In this document: positions 56,683-64,000 of the stretch, in pieces
Numbering within the stretch: position 1 is the first letter of the stretch
Layout of the letters: the number at the start of each line of letters is the position of its first letter
Assembly (NCBI RefSeq): GCF_001294335.1
Contig: NZ_LGKG01000013.1
Coordinates: forward strand, 227,227-291,226
DNA length: 64,000 bases
Source: Streptomyces chattanoogensis
GTDB taxonomy: Bacteria; Actinomycetota; Actinomycetes; Streptomycetales; Streptomycetaceae
Reading direction: 5' to 3'
The notes under the pieces: generated by a model
Seen by the model: only the letters and a program-made list of their open reading frames with translations
Databases searched by the model: none
What the model was told of the DNA's origin: nothing
Translations under genes and position numbers: made by a program

Positions 56683-57087
56683 ATGACGACCACGGACGCC
56701 GACACCAGCGGCACCGCCGCAGCCCCCTCGGCCTGCCACACCGCACAGCCGAAAACCGACCCCGGCACCGTGACCGATTCCACTGCGCCGTCCCCGTCCG
56801 CCGGCGTCCACGGCTACGCCAAGCAGAGGGACGCCCACATCAAGCGCCTGCGCCGCATCGAGGGCCAGATTCGCGGCCTCCAGCGGATGCTCGAGGAAGA
56901 CGTCTACTGCATCGACATACTCACCCAGGTCTCGGCCAGCACCAAGGGCCTGCAGTCCTTCGGCCTCCAGCTCCTCGAGGAGCATCTGCGGCACTGCGTC
57001 GCCGACGCCGCGGCCAAGGGCCCCGAGGCCGTCGACGCCAAGGTCCAGGAAGCGACCAAGGCCATCGAGCGGATGCTGCGCACCTGA
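56683..57087 (+). CDS. csoR: CsoR-family copper-sensing repressor
   Basis: A 134-residue repressor. After a Thr/Ala/Pro-rich extension (1-43) comes the four-helix core (RLRRIEGQIRGLQRMLEED). The copper ligands are Cys76, His101 and Cys105, the C-H-C set that marks copper-sensing members. No copA/copZ gene adjoins, so it probably regulates itself and distant copper genes through the same operator. Confidence 0.92.
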   Translation: MTTTDADTSGTAAAPSACHTAQPKTDPGTVTDSTAPSPSAGVHGYAKQRDAHIKRLRRIEGQIRGLQRMLEEDVYCIDILTQVSASTKGLQSFGLQLLEEHLRHCVADAAAKGPEAVDAKVQEATKAIERMLRT

Positions 57088-57114
57088 CCGGCCGGACACG
57101 GAGCCGGCGGCCGC

Positions 57115-57339
57115 TCAGCCGCGTCCCGCCGGACCGGCCCCCGGGGGCACCAGCTCCGCGCCCTCACCGCCGTCCGCGTCGTCTGCCCCGTCCCCGTCCA
57201 CGTCCAGCACTTCGTCGATACGGTCCCGGCTGAGCCGATCCCCCGTGGCGGCCGCGGCCGCGATCATCAACTCACCAGTGAGGTCGATCTCGACGAGGGC
57301 TACGTGGTCCTGAACCGTTGGATGGCGGTGTCCGGCCAC
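57115..57339 (-). CDS. Small acidic protein
   Basis: A 74-residue protein (VALVEIDLTGELMIAAAAAT; then an Asp/Gly-rich stretch DVDGDGADDADGG). GTG 57339 follows GGAGGAGG by eight bases. No family recognised. Similar short proteins occur widely in Streptomyces. Confidence 0.7.
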   Translation of the reverse strand: MAGHRHPTVQDHVALVEIDLTGELMIAAAAATGDRLSRDRIDEVLDVDGDGADDADGGEGAELVPPGAGPAGRG

Positions 57340-57486
57340 GTACCACACCTCCTCCTCCGAGCGCCTTCCCACGCTTCTGGTGGTTACCGCCCAGCGTAGG
57401 GAGGGGCACACACTGCGCGCATGGCACGGATGGACCATTTCCGCCATCCGGCATGCGCCCCCGGAAGATGCCGCGGCGCCGCCGCG

Positions 57487-58344
57487 TTACGGCGCCGCAG
57501 AAGCGATCTTCCCGGTGTAGATATCGCGCCGTTCGGGCAGCCGCACCCCGGCGGCCCGCACCCCGAAGTCGTAGAGCTCTGTGGTGGAGGTCACCGACGC
57601 TCCCTCGGGCGCCCCGTTGGCGAACTGGAACCGCTGGCGCGCCTTGCGCAGCCGTCCGACCTCGTCCAGATACACATCGAACGGCACGGCATCCGTGGTG
57701 AACCCTTTCTCCGCCGCGGTCAGCGCCGGTCCGCTGCGCCGCGACGCCGCCCGCGCGGCCACCCCGATGTCCGTGATGCCGCGATAGTGCCGCACCCGGA
57801 CGCCGTCCAGCCGCTCCTCCCCGCGGTAGGCCACCTCCCGTGCGCCCCGCAGCAGTTCGGCGGCGGCCAGCGGATCGGTCGCACCGCCGGTGACCAGATT
57901 GCCGTCGGCCAGCGCGGCGGTGGCCATCCGTACCCATTTGTCGGCCGGTACCCCGGCGCCGCGGTTCTTCATGAACAGCGCGCCGGGCGCCAGGATCTCG
58001 GTGATCGGCTGACGGCCCTCGCCGGGCTTGTCCGCGAGATCCGGCAGCAGGACGCGCAGCTGCCCGCTGCTGGTGCGGAAGTCGTAGATCCCGGTGCCCC
58101 GGATGGCGACGCGGGTGCCGCCGCTCGCGGTCTCCATCGCCGTACGGACCCGGGCGGCGCCGGCCCGCACCAGCGCATCGGCGCTGCGCCGGACCTCGGA
58201 GGCGGCGGCCCGGGCGGTGGCCGCCTGGTCGTCGGCCGCGGCGCCGTCGGGGGAGCAGCCCGTCGCCAGCAGTCCCACGGCCAGACCCGTCCCGCACGCC
58301 ACGGCCATGGAGACCGCGCCACCTCGTCTGTCCTGCACCACCAT
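57487..58344 (-). CDS. Secreted lipoprotein, LppX/LprG-like
   Basis: A 285-residue lipoprotein. The signal peptide ends in lipobox LLATGC (Cys30). The rest alternates beta strands and helices in a pattern recalling LppX/LprAFG lipid carriers (GTGIYDFRTSSGQLRVLL; VPFDVYLDEVGRLRKARQRF). Assignment is tentative. It is divergent from a small Cys-containing protein gene. Confidence 0.78.
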   Translation of the reverse strand: MVVQDRRGGAVSMAVACGTGLAVGLLATGCSPDGAAADDQAATARAAASEVRRSADALVRAGAARVRTAMETASGGTRVAIRGTGIYDFRTSSGQLRVLLPDLADKPGEGRQPITEILAPGALFMKNRGAGVPADKWVRMATAALADGNLVTGGATDPLAAAELLRGAREVAYRGEERLDGVRVRHYRGITDIGVAARAASRRSGPALTAAEKGFTTDAVPFDVYLDEVGRLRKARQRFQFANGAPEGASVTSTTELYDFGVRAAGVRLPERRDIYTGKIASAAP

Positions 58345-58460
58345 CGCGTACGAGCCCCCTCGGCCGCTGTGCTCCGGACGGCCTGTGCCGACCGCCCCGT
58401 TCAACGACCGATACCGGGGGCCCGTCACGCAAACCCACCCCGGGCGCGTAGCGTGGCCGG

Positions 58461-58634
58461 GTGCCCGACCGAGCCCCGCACACGACCTCCACCACCGAGC
58501 GTGGTTCCTTCTGCCACGCCCGCTGCGACTGCGGTTGGCGGGGGCCGGCCCGCCGCGCCCGCTCCCAGGCGCGTACGGACGCGGAGCGGCACCAGGTCGC
58601 CGCCGAGAGTGACGCGAAACACCCCCTGGAATAA
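58461..58634 (+). CDS. 57-residue Cys/His protein
   Basis: A short ORF (ERGSFCHARCDCGWRGPARR in the middle) with Cys-x3-Cys-x-Cys and a nearby His, suggesting a small zinc site, then a basic and acidic helix. TAGCGT (58449-58454) ends six bases before the GTG, so it is probably leaderless. Its CDCGWRGPARRAR core is a pattern I recall from other Streptomyces, which supports it as a real gene. Confidence 0.7.
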   Translation: MPDRAPHTTSTTERGSFCHARCDCGWRGPARRARSQARTDAERHQVAAESDAKHPLE

Positions 58635-58917
58635 CTCGCTCCGTTCCGCGCGCCGCCCCTGGAACCTCCAACGCCCGCACGGCATCTGGGTAATGGGGAA
58701 AGCAAGAGCAGCGAGCAGCAGCGGACTTCACGGTCATCAACGGACGTCACCGGACAAACAGCACCCGGGCGACATCGACCAATTCCGGACACAGCGGTAC
58801 GCACCGACTGTGGCGCCGGCCGTGTCCCGCCGTCCGATGCCCGCTCCCCATGCACGCGCCCCGTGACTGACGACCGGCGGGCGGGGCCGGACCGTACCAA
58901 TCGAGGGGGACATCCCA
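58635..58917. other. Intergenic region before flavoprotein gene
   Basis: 283 bases with no recognised gene. It ends in CGAGGGGGACATCCCA, the ribosome site of the flavoprotein. Confidence 0.4.
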
Positions 58918-60516
58918 GTGAAGCGGCGCACACTCCTGCAGGCGGGCGGCACTCTCGCGGCGACCTCGGTCGCCTGGGCCACCGGCTGCAACACCACGAA
59001 GGGTGGGGCGGACGCGGCGGCCACCACGGGCAACGCCGCCGGGACCAACGCGGCCTCCGCCCCGGCGGGCGCCCTCGGCAGGAGCCGGGCCACCGCGTCC
59101 TCCTGGACGGCGCTCGACAAAAGCCTGGACGGCAAGCTGATACGCGCCTCCGACGCCGCGTACGCCACCGCCCGCCGCCTCTACAACACCCGCTACGACA
59201 GCCTCAAACCGTCGGCCATCGCCTACGTCCAGCATCCGTCGGACATCGCCGAATGCCTGGCCTTCGCCCGCCGTTACGACACCCCGGTCGCCATCCGCAG
59301 CGGCGGCCACTCCTACGCCGGCTGGTCCAGCGGCAACGGCAGGCTCATCATCGACGTCTCCGCCCTCTCCAAGGTCGGCGCGCCCTCCGGCGGCATCACC
59401 CGCATCGGCGCCGGCGCCAAGCTGATAGACGTCTACGAGGGCCTGGGCGCGCACGGCGTGACGATCCCCGGCGGCTCCTGCCCCACCGTCGGCATATCCG
59501 GCCTCACCCTCGGCGGCGGCCATGGCGTCGCCTCCCGCGCATACGGCCTGACCTGCGACAGCCTGGTAGGCGCCACGCTCGTCACGGCCGACGGCAAGAC
59601 CGTCGACTGCGACAAGTCCCAGCACTCCGACCTCTTCTGGGCGCTGCGCGGCGCGGGCAACGGCAACTTCGGCGTGGTCACCGAACTCCGCTTCCGCACG
59701 CATCCGGCGCCACGCGCCGTGATGGCGTATCTGACCTGGCCCTGGTCCAAGGCGGCGAAGGTGGTCGCCTCCTGGCAGAAGTGGGGCCCGACGCAGGCCG
59801 ACGAGATCTGGTCCTCCTGCCATCTCGACGCCCGGCCCGGCGGCACCCCCGGCGTCTCCGTGGCCGCCTTCTCCCTCGGCTCCTACAGCGACCTCAAGAA
59901 CGCCCTCGACAGACTCGCCGACCAGCCCGGCGGCCCCGGCCCCGCCACCAGCGTCCGCCTCACCCCCACCTCGTACCTGGACGCGATGGAGGCCTACGCC
60001 GGCTGCTCCTCCAAGTCCACCGCACAGTGCCATATGCCGGGCTCCCTCCCCGGCCACACCGGCTCCGGCCAGCTGGGCCGCGAGACCTACGCGGCCCGCT
60101 CCCACTTCTTCGACCGCTCGCTGTCCGCGGCCGGCATCCAGACCCTGATGGCCCAGATAGAGAGCGGCGGCCGCAAGGGCGTCAACGGCAATGTCGCCCT
60201 GACGGCACTGGGCGGCGCGATCAACCGCGTCGGCCGCACCGACACCGCCTTCGTGCACCGCGGATCCCGCTTCCTCGCCCAGTACTTGACGTCCTGGCCC
60301 GCCAACGGCTCGCCCGGCTCACGTACCGCATGGCTGAATTCCTTCCATTCCGCCATGCGCCGCCATTCCTCCGGCGCCGCCTACCAGAACTACACGGACC
60401 CGGCCCTCACCGACTGGAAGTCCGCCTACTACGGCCCGGCCGCCGGCCGCCTCGCCCAGGTCAAGCAGAGCTACGACCCGCAGCGGCTGTTCAGCACCTT
60501 TCCGCAGGCGCTCTGA
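58918..60516 (+). CDS. BBE-type FAD-dependent oxidoreductase, Tat-exported, bicovalent flavin
   Basis: A 532-residue enzyme. The N-terminus has a twin Arg (KRRTLLQAGG) and a possible lipobox (ATGC, Cys24), so Tat export as a lipoprotein is likely. The FAD domain shows His131 (RSGGHSYAGW) and Cys188 (GGSCPTVG), the two sites of covalent flavin attachment in berberine-bridge-type enzymes. A BBE C-terminal motif NYTDPAL is present. Such enzymes oxidise sugars or natural-product alcohols and make hydrogen peroxide. GTG start behind GAGGGGG. Confidence 0.92.
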   Translation: MKRRTLLQAGGTLAATSVAWATGCNTTKGGADAAATTGNAAGTNAASAPAGALGRSRATASSWTALDKSLDGKLIRASDAAYATARRLYNTRYDSLKPSAIAYVQHPSDIAECLAFARRYDTPVAIRSGGHSYAGWSSGNGRLIIDVSALSKVGAPSGGITRIGAGAKLIDVYEGLGAHGVTIPGGSCPTVGISGLTLGGGHGVASRAYGLTCDSLVGATLVTADGKTVDCDKSQHSDLFWALRGAGNGNFGVVTELRFRTHPAPRAVMAYLTWPWSKAAKVVASWQKWGPTQADEIWSSCHLDARPGGTPGVSVAAFSLGSYSDLKNALDRLADQPGGPGPATSVRLTPTSYLDAMEAYAGCSSKSTAQCHMPGSLPGHTGSGQLGRETYAARSHFFDRSLSAAGIQTLMAQIESGGRKGVNGNVALTALGGAINRVGRTDTAFVHRGSRFLAQYLTSWPANGSPGSRTAWLNSFHSAMRRHSSGAAYQNYTDPALTDWKSAYYGPAAGRLAQVKQSYDPQRLFSTFPQAL

Positions 60517-60530
60517 GGGTGCCTACGCGG

Positions 60531-60562
60531 ACGGCCCGGCCCCTCACAGGGGGCCGGGCCGT
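60531..60562. terminator. Terminator between convergent genes
   Basis: ACGGCCCGGCCCC pairs with GGGGGCCGGGCCGT around a TCACA loop, followed by TTCG. Confidence 0.8.
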
Positions 60563-60583
60563 TTCGTGTCTCCGGGGACGGCG

Positions 60584-61351
60584 TCAGGCCGCCAGATCCT
60601 TGTCGCGGTCCCGGCGCCGCGACGGCGCCGCCGAACCGCCGGCGATCATCCGCTCGTCCTCGGCGCCGAGACCGCCGTGACCGCCCGTTCCCGTGCTCGT
60701 ACTGCCGGCCGGGGCCGACGGCACCGCACCGGGCGCCTGCACGAACCACGCGATCCATCCGACCGGCGACCGTCCGACCGCCGTCATCAGCGGTACGAGC
60801 AGCGCCTGCGCGACCGGCGCGAGCAACAGCGCGACGGCCGTGCCCAGCGCGAACCCGCCCACCACATCGGTCGGGTAGTGGACGCCCATGTAGACCCGGC
60901 AGAACCCCTCCGCCAGCGCCAGCGCGATCCCGGCCAGGCCGTACTTGCGGCTGGCGACGAACAGGCCGACCCCGACCGCCATGGTCAGCGTCGCGTGGTC
61001 ACTCACGAACGAGTAGTCGCTCTTGCCCGGAATCAGCACTTCCAGACCGGCATGATCCTTGAACGGCCGCGGTCGCTCGACGAACGCCCGGATCGGAATG
61101 TTGGCGAGCAGCGCGATACCGGCCGCCAGCGGCGCCCAGACCAGACCGGCGATGGCGGCGGGCGCATCGGACCTGCGCCGGGCACCCCACCACGCGATCA
61201 GACACAGCACCGCGAGCCCGGCGATGATGCCGTACTCGCCGATGTACTCCATCGCGCGGTTGACCCAGTGCGGCGCATCCTTCGCAAGGCCGTTGATGCC
61301 GTCGAGCACGTCGACATCGGGGTTCGGCCCCTCCAGTGCGAGTCCAGCCAT
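60584..61351 (-). CDS. PAP2-family membrane phosphatase
   Basis: A 255-residue lipid phosphatase with five or six helices. The three active-site motifs are seen: RAFVERPRPF (KxxxxxxRP-like, Arg in place of Lys), FVSDHAT (PSGH-like) and CRVYMGVHYPTDVVGG (SRxxxxxHxxxD). It acts on undecaprenyl pyrophosphate or phosphatidic acid. The C-terminal 45 residues are Ser/Gly/Arg-rich. ATG 61351 was chosen. Confidence 0.9.
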   Translation of the reverse strand: MAGLALEGPNPDVDVLDGINGLAKDAPHWVNRAMEYIGEYGIIAGLAVLCLIAWWGARRRSDAPAAIAGLVWAPLAAGIALLANIPIRAFVERPRPFKDHAGLEVLIPGKSDYSFVSDHATLTMAVGVGLFVASRKYGLAGIALALAEGFCRVYMGVHYPTDVVGGFALGTAVALLLAPVAQALLVPLMTAVGRSPVGWIAWFVQAPGAVPSAPAGSTSTGTGGHGGLGAEDERMIAGGSAAPSRRRDRDKDLAA

Positions 61352-61611
61352 CTGCCGCGACCCCTTACCTTTCGCGCGCGCGAGCGCCTGTGTGTGCTGC
61401 CGGCCCCCGTGTGGTGCGTCGAGCGTCTGCCGTGTCCCGTGTGTCCGGCCCGGATACGTCCGTACGTCCCCACGCAAGAGGAACGCGGCGCCCCCCGCCG
61501 CCGTTCCCCCCTCAACCGGATGATCACCAGGACGTTATCGAAGCTTGACTCATCACCGCAGTTCAGGCCTCGGTTCAGACCCCGGTCCCGGTACGCGCTC
61601 GCATCCCATCC

Positions 61612-62616
61612 TCACGCAGCGTCCTCCCGCGGCAGCGCTTTCGCGCCATCCGAGGTGACCCGGGTCGCCCCGATGTAGTCCGGGGTATCGATCTTGTCGA
61701 ACCGGATCACGGCCCCGGTGTACGGCGCATTGATCATGTAGCCACCGCCCACATAGATCCCCACGTGATGAATCGACCGCGGATCCTTCAGGTCGTACGC
61801 GAAGAACACCAGGTCCCCCGGGAGCAGGGCGTTCCGCTCCGGATGCGGCCCGGCGTTCCACTGGTCGTTCGCGACCCGCGGCAGCTCGATGCCCACCGAG
61901 TGGTACGCGGCCTGGGTCAGCCCGGAGCAGTCGAACCGCCCGCCCTGCGCCGCCGTCCCGGTCCCGCCCCACAGATACCTCGTTCCCAGCTTCTTCTGGG
62001 CGTAGTAAATGGCGGCCGCGGCCTGCCTCGACGACGCCACCGGCCCCGTAGGCGCCTCAAAACTCTTGGCCAGCGTCGTAATCGTCTTCACATAGTTCTG
62101 CGTCTCGCGGTACGGCGGCACTCCGTCGTACTGAATCACCCGGTACGCCCCGGCGTTGTACGCGGCAAGCATGTTGCGCGTGGCGTCCCCCGATGCCCCC
62201 TTCACATACTTCGCCAGCTCACAGTCGTACGAAGCGGCCGACGGAATGGCATCCTCCGGATCCCATACATCCCGCTTCCCGTCGCCGTTCCCGTCCACCC
62301 CATGGGTCTCCCACGTCCCCGGGATGAACTGCGCCATGCCCTGTGCGGCCGCCGGGCTCTGCGCCTTCGGGTTCCACCCGCTCTCCTGGTACAACTGCGC
62401 CGCCAGCAAGGCAGGACTGATCGCCGGGCAGAGCGTCCCCCACTTCTGCACCAGCGACTGATATGCAGCCGGCACGGCCCCCTTGGCCAGCCCGGCCGCC
62501 CGTCCCGCGGCCCCCGCCAGCCCGGCGGCCGCCGAATACGTCCCCACCACCAACAACCCCAGCAGGCAGAGCACCAGCCCCACCCCGAGCCCACCGGCAA
62601 CCCAGAATTTCCGCAC
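61612..62616 (-). CDS. Bifunctional lytic transglycosylase / NlpC-P60 hydrolase
   Basis: A 334-residue exported enzyme. An N-terminal helix (about 7-30) anchors it. The SLT domain (about 60-180) has catalytic Glu78 (YQESGWN) and QGMAQFIPGTW. The NlpC/P60 domain (about 200-325) has Cys230 (FDCSGLT) and His284. Such enzymes open peptidoglycan on both glycan and peptide bonds. The same domain pair accompanies type IV secretion and conjugation genes, and a VirB2-like gene lies 1 kb away. Confidence 0.93.
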   Translation of the reverse strand: MRKFWVAGGLGVGLVLCLLGLLVVGTYSAAAGLAGAAGRAAGLAKGAVPAAYQSLVQKWGTLCPAISPALLAAQLYQESGWNPKAQSPAAAQGMAQFIPGTWETHGVDGNGDGKRDVWDPEDAIPSAASYDCELAKYVKGASGDATRNMLAAYNAGAYRVIQYDGVPPYRETQNYVKTITTLAKSFEAPTGPVASSRQAAAAIYYAQKKLGTRYLWGGTGTAAQGGRFDCSGLTQAAYHSVGIELPRVANDQWNAGPHPERNALLPGDLVFFAYDLKDPRSIHHVGIYVGGGYMINAPYTGAVIRFDKIDTPDYIGATRVTSDGAKALPREDAA

Positions 62617-62966
62617 GCCTCAACCCTCCCCCATCCGGGGTGGGTTCACTGCGCTTTCCCGTACCTACGCGCGATTTACGGCCGCGCGACGGCGCGCGAG
62701 GCGGCGCAGGGGGCAGCACACGAGGGGCGCAGCGGCACATGCCGGTCCGTCAGCAGCCATGCGCCCGCACCGCCTCCGGAACGTATGCCCGCAGAAACCG
62801 CCCGAGGGCTCTGCGCCGGGCCCTGGCGCCATACGGCGCATCACGCTCCGCCCGCCCCGGAGCCGCCCGCCCCGGCCCGCTGCACAGCACCCGGCAGCAC
62901 CCGTCCGCGCCCTGCCCGCCCCCGATGCGGGACACTGGTCCGGACACCGACGACAGGACGCACCCC
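62617..62966. other. Intergenic region
   Basis: 350 bases, very GC-rich, with no ORF that has Streptomyces codon pattern beyond the adjoining genes. It carries the promoters of the two divergent units. Confidence 0.4.
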
Positions 62967-63089
62967 ATGGACTCGAACAACCCGAAGCAGATGAGCCGCC
63001 ACCTGTGGTGGCGCGTGGGGTACTTCCTGTTCGCCATCCACCTGGTGGCGCTCGTCATGATCTTCGCCATGTCCCACGCCCCGCGGTAA
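62967..63089 (+). CDS. DUF6126-like 40-residue membrane protein
   Basis: A short protein with one membrane helix (about 17-36, GYFLFAIHLVALVMIFAM) and polar ends. It precedes a DUF397 gene by 45 bases in the same direction. Family name is from memory; role unknown. Confidence 0.7.
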   Translation: MDSNNPKQMSRHLWWRVGYFLFAIHLVALVMIFAMSHAPR

Positions 63090-63134
63090 CGCCCGAAGCG
63101 GGCGCGGCGCCCGCCCCACCACGTAAGGACCCCC

Positions 63135-63332
63135 ATGTCCCTCACCTGGCACAAGGCAACCGACGACCCGGACGCCCCGGAGTACATCGAGGTCGCCTTC
63201 GCGGACGGCGGCGCGGTGCACCTGCGCACCAGCACCGACCCCGAGAACATCGTCACCACCACCCGCGCCAAGTGGGACGCCTTCGTCCTCGGCGTGAAGG
63301 CCGGTGAGTTCGACCACTTCGCGGGACTCTGA
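63135..63332 (+). CDS. DUF397 protein
   Basis: A 65-residue protein of DUF397 (SLTWHKATD opening; VHLRTSTDP; AKWDAFVLGVKAGEFD). DUF397 proteins usually sit beside XRE regulators of the WhiJ/DUF5753 type and are thought to bind them, but no such gene lies here, so it is an orphan. It starts behind GTAAGGACCCCC. Confidence 0.88.
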   Translation: MSLTWHKATDDPDAPEYIEVAFADGGAVHLRTSTDPENIVTTTRAKWDAFVLGVKAGEFDHFAGL

Positions 63333-63410
63333 CCGGGCGGCGACCGGCCGGCCGCCGCCCCTCGATGATCATTGCCCAGGGTTATCGGCCGTGATACACA
63401 CAGTGAGACT

Positions 63411-63494
63411 ATGGGTTCAGTGGACGGCGTGAGCGACCACATACACACCTCTCCCACGGGATCCGTCAAAGAAAGCCGCCAAGTCGACTTCTGA
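63411..63494 (+). CDS. Possible 27-residue ORF
   Basis: ATG 63411 to TGA 63494 reads MGSVDGVSDHIHTSPTGS and on to VDF. No ribosome site is obvious. It lies alone upstream of the VirB2-like gene and could be a leader or chance ORF. Confidence 0.25.
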   Translation: MGSVDGVSDHIHTSPTGSVKESRQVDF

Positions 63495-63588
63495 CGGCAC
63501 CCCCGTCGGCGAAGATAGAGACTGACGAGGCCGGCCGCGCCACCCGACGCGGCCGCACAACTACCCACAAAGGGCGGTGAGTTCACAC

Positions 63589-63915
63589 ATGGCACACATG
63601 TCACACATGTTCCTTGCGGCCGAAAAGGGCGACATCACCACCATCATCGGCGGAATCGCCCCGGACTGGGGGCCGTTCGGGAGCCTGGGCAACGAAGCCC
63701 GCGTGATGGTCGAAGTGGTCATGGCGGTCGCGATCCTGCTGTGCCTGGGCATCGCGATCTGGGGCGCGGCCAAACAGCGCATCGGCGCCACCGCACTACG
63801 CGACACCTTCAGCGCCGAACAGGGCAAGGGTCTGATCGTGGCCGGTCTGACCGGTGTCTTCATCATCGGATCACTGGGGACGCTCTTCACGATCGTCTAC
63901 GGCATGGCGGTCTAG
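63589..63915 (+). CDS. Two-helix membrane protein, VirB2/TrbC-like
   Basis: A 108-residue protein with a short polar start, then helices at about 42-62 and 80-105 separated by a basic loop (AAKQRIGATALRDTF). Size and layout recall VirB2/TrbC pilins. I recall a closely similar small membrane protein at the SCO4126-4131 (cmd) locus of S. coelicolor, needed for normal differentiation; that match is from memory. ATG 63589 was preferred to GTG 63577. More of the locus should lie to the right. Confidence 0.72.
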   Translation: MAHMSHMFLAAEKGDITTIIGGIAPDWGPFGSLGNEARVMVEVVMAVAILLCLGIAIWGAAKQRIGATALRDTFSAEQGKGLIVAGLTGVFIIGSLGTLFTIVYGMAV

Positions 63916-64000
63916 ACCGCCCACGGCACGGCCCCAGGACCACCGCCCGGCCCCCACCGTCCCCCCACCATCCCGGCACACACCCGCCCCGGCACCGCCC
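63916..64000. other. Right edge, no feature seen
   Basis: 85 bases of C-rich sequence after the VirB2-like gene. No start codon with a ribosome site is visible before the edge. Confidence 0.4.

Noticed and set aside
54776..56686. 636-codon plus-strand ORF
   Set aside because: Antisense to pit and its PhoU-like partner. His/Arg/Asp-rich with no domain.
57272..58933. 553-codon minus-strand ORF
   Set aside because: It overlaps the lipoprotein gene in another frame and is Arg/Gly-rich shadow sequence.

Overview
The window is a chromosomal segment from a Streptomyces species. The very high GC content with strong third-position bias, frequent GTG starts, leaderless-looking promoters (a -10 box ending 6-7 bases before the start codon) and recognisable Streptomyces proteins (GlnR, Nur, RsiG, the PHO-box pst operon, a DUF397 gene) all agree. 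No tRNA, rRNA, CRISPR array or prophage was seen. The only clear mobile element is one IS200/IS605-type tnpB element.

Layout. 0-6.2 kb: a sensor kinase (cut by the left edge), its OmpR-type regulator and a membrane-anchored HtrA-like protease, then a TnpB element, a LacI-type regulator and the nitrogen regulator GlnR. 6.4-12.6 kb: an alpha/beta hydrolase, an imine-reductase-like enzyme with a divergent TetR regulator and two operator palindromes, and a two-gene ABC exporter whose second half-transporter has lost its 3' end. 12.7-18.3 kb: MoaD-like protein, an LmeA-like protein, a sulfur cluster (Cys-containing leader peptide, thiosulfate sulfurtransferase, DUF1416, DsrE-like) and a nitrobindin-like protein. 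18.3-24.2 kb: a cobalamin riboswitch heading a BtuCDF-type uptake operon, then nur, ygfZ, dtd and rsiG, whose product carries both copies of the c-di-GMP-binding motif. 24.3-43 kb: an accessory-looking mosaic of small enzymes (asparaginase, Eis-type acetyltransferase, FMN reductase, four VOC proteins, AhpD-like, aldo/keto reductase, Nudix, DoxX, MFS exporter, UvrA-like protein) interleaved with TetR and AraC regulators, many with visible operators (a SoxR-type box, a MerR-type promoter, several TetR palindromes). 43-49 kb: an XRE / HbhA-like / DUF2516 trio, a PP2C phosphatase with a receiver-like domain, a NlpC/P60 hydrolase and a secreted DUF6973 protein. 49-57.1 kb: phosphate region, with a four-unit PHO box, pstSCAB, a Pit transporter with its PhoU-like partner, and csoR with its operator. 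57-64 kb: lipoproteins, a bicovalent flavoprotein, a PAP2 phosphatase, a transglycosylase/NlpC enzyme and, at the right edge, a small VirB2-like membrane protein.

How it works together. Nutrient control dominates: GlnR (nitrogen), the PHO-controlled pst genes (phosphate), a B12 riboswitch with btuCDF, Nur (nickel), CsoR (copper) and a sulfur leader peptide. A second theme is stress-responsive detoxification through one-component regulators next to single enzymes. Developmental control is represented by RsiG, which holds the sporulation sigma factor WhiG inactive when c-di-GMP is bound.

The most unusual items are the decapitated ABC half-transporter, the tnpB reading frame running out of its element to the protease start codon, the leaderless Cys-containing leader peptide, a 26-codon ORF joining pstC to pstA by overlaps at both ends, and a cluster of short tandem repeats at gene ends between 39 and 46 kb.
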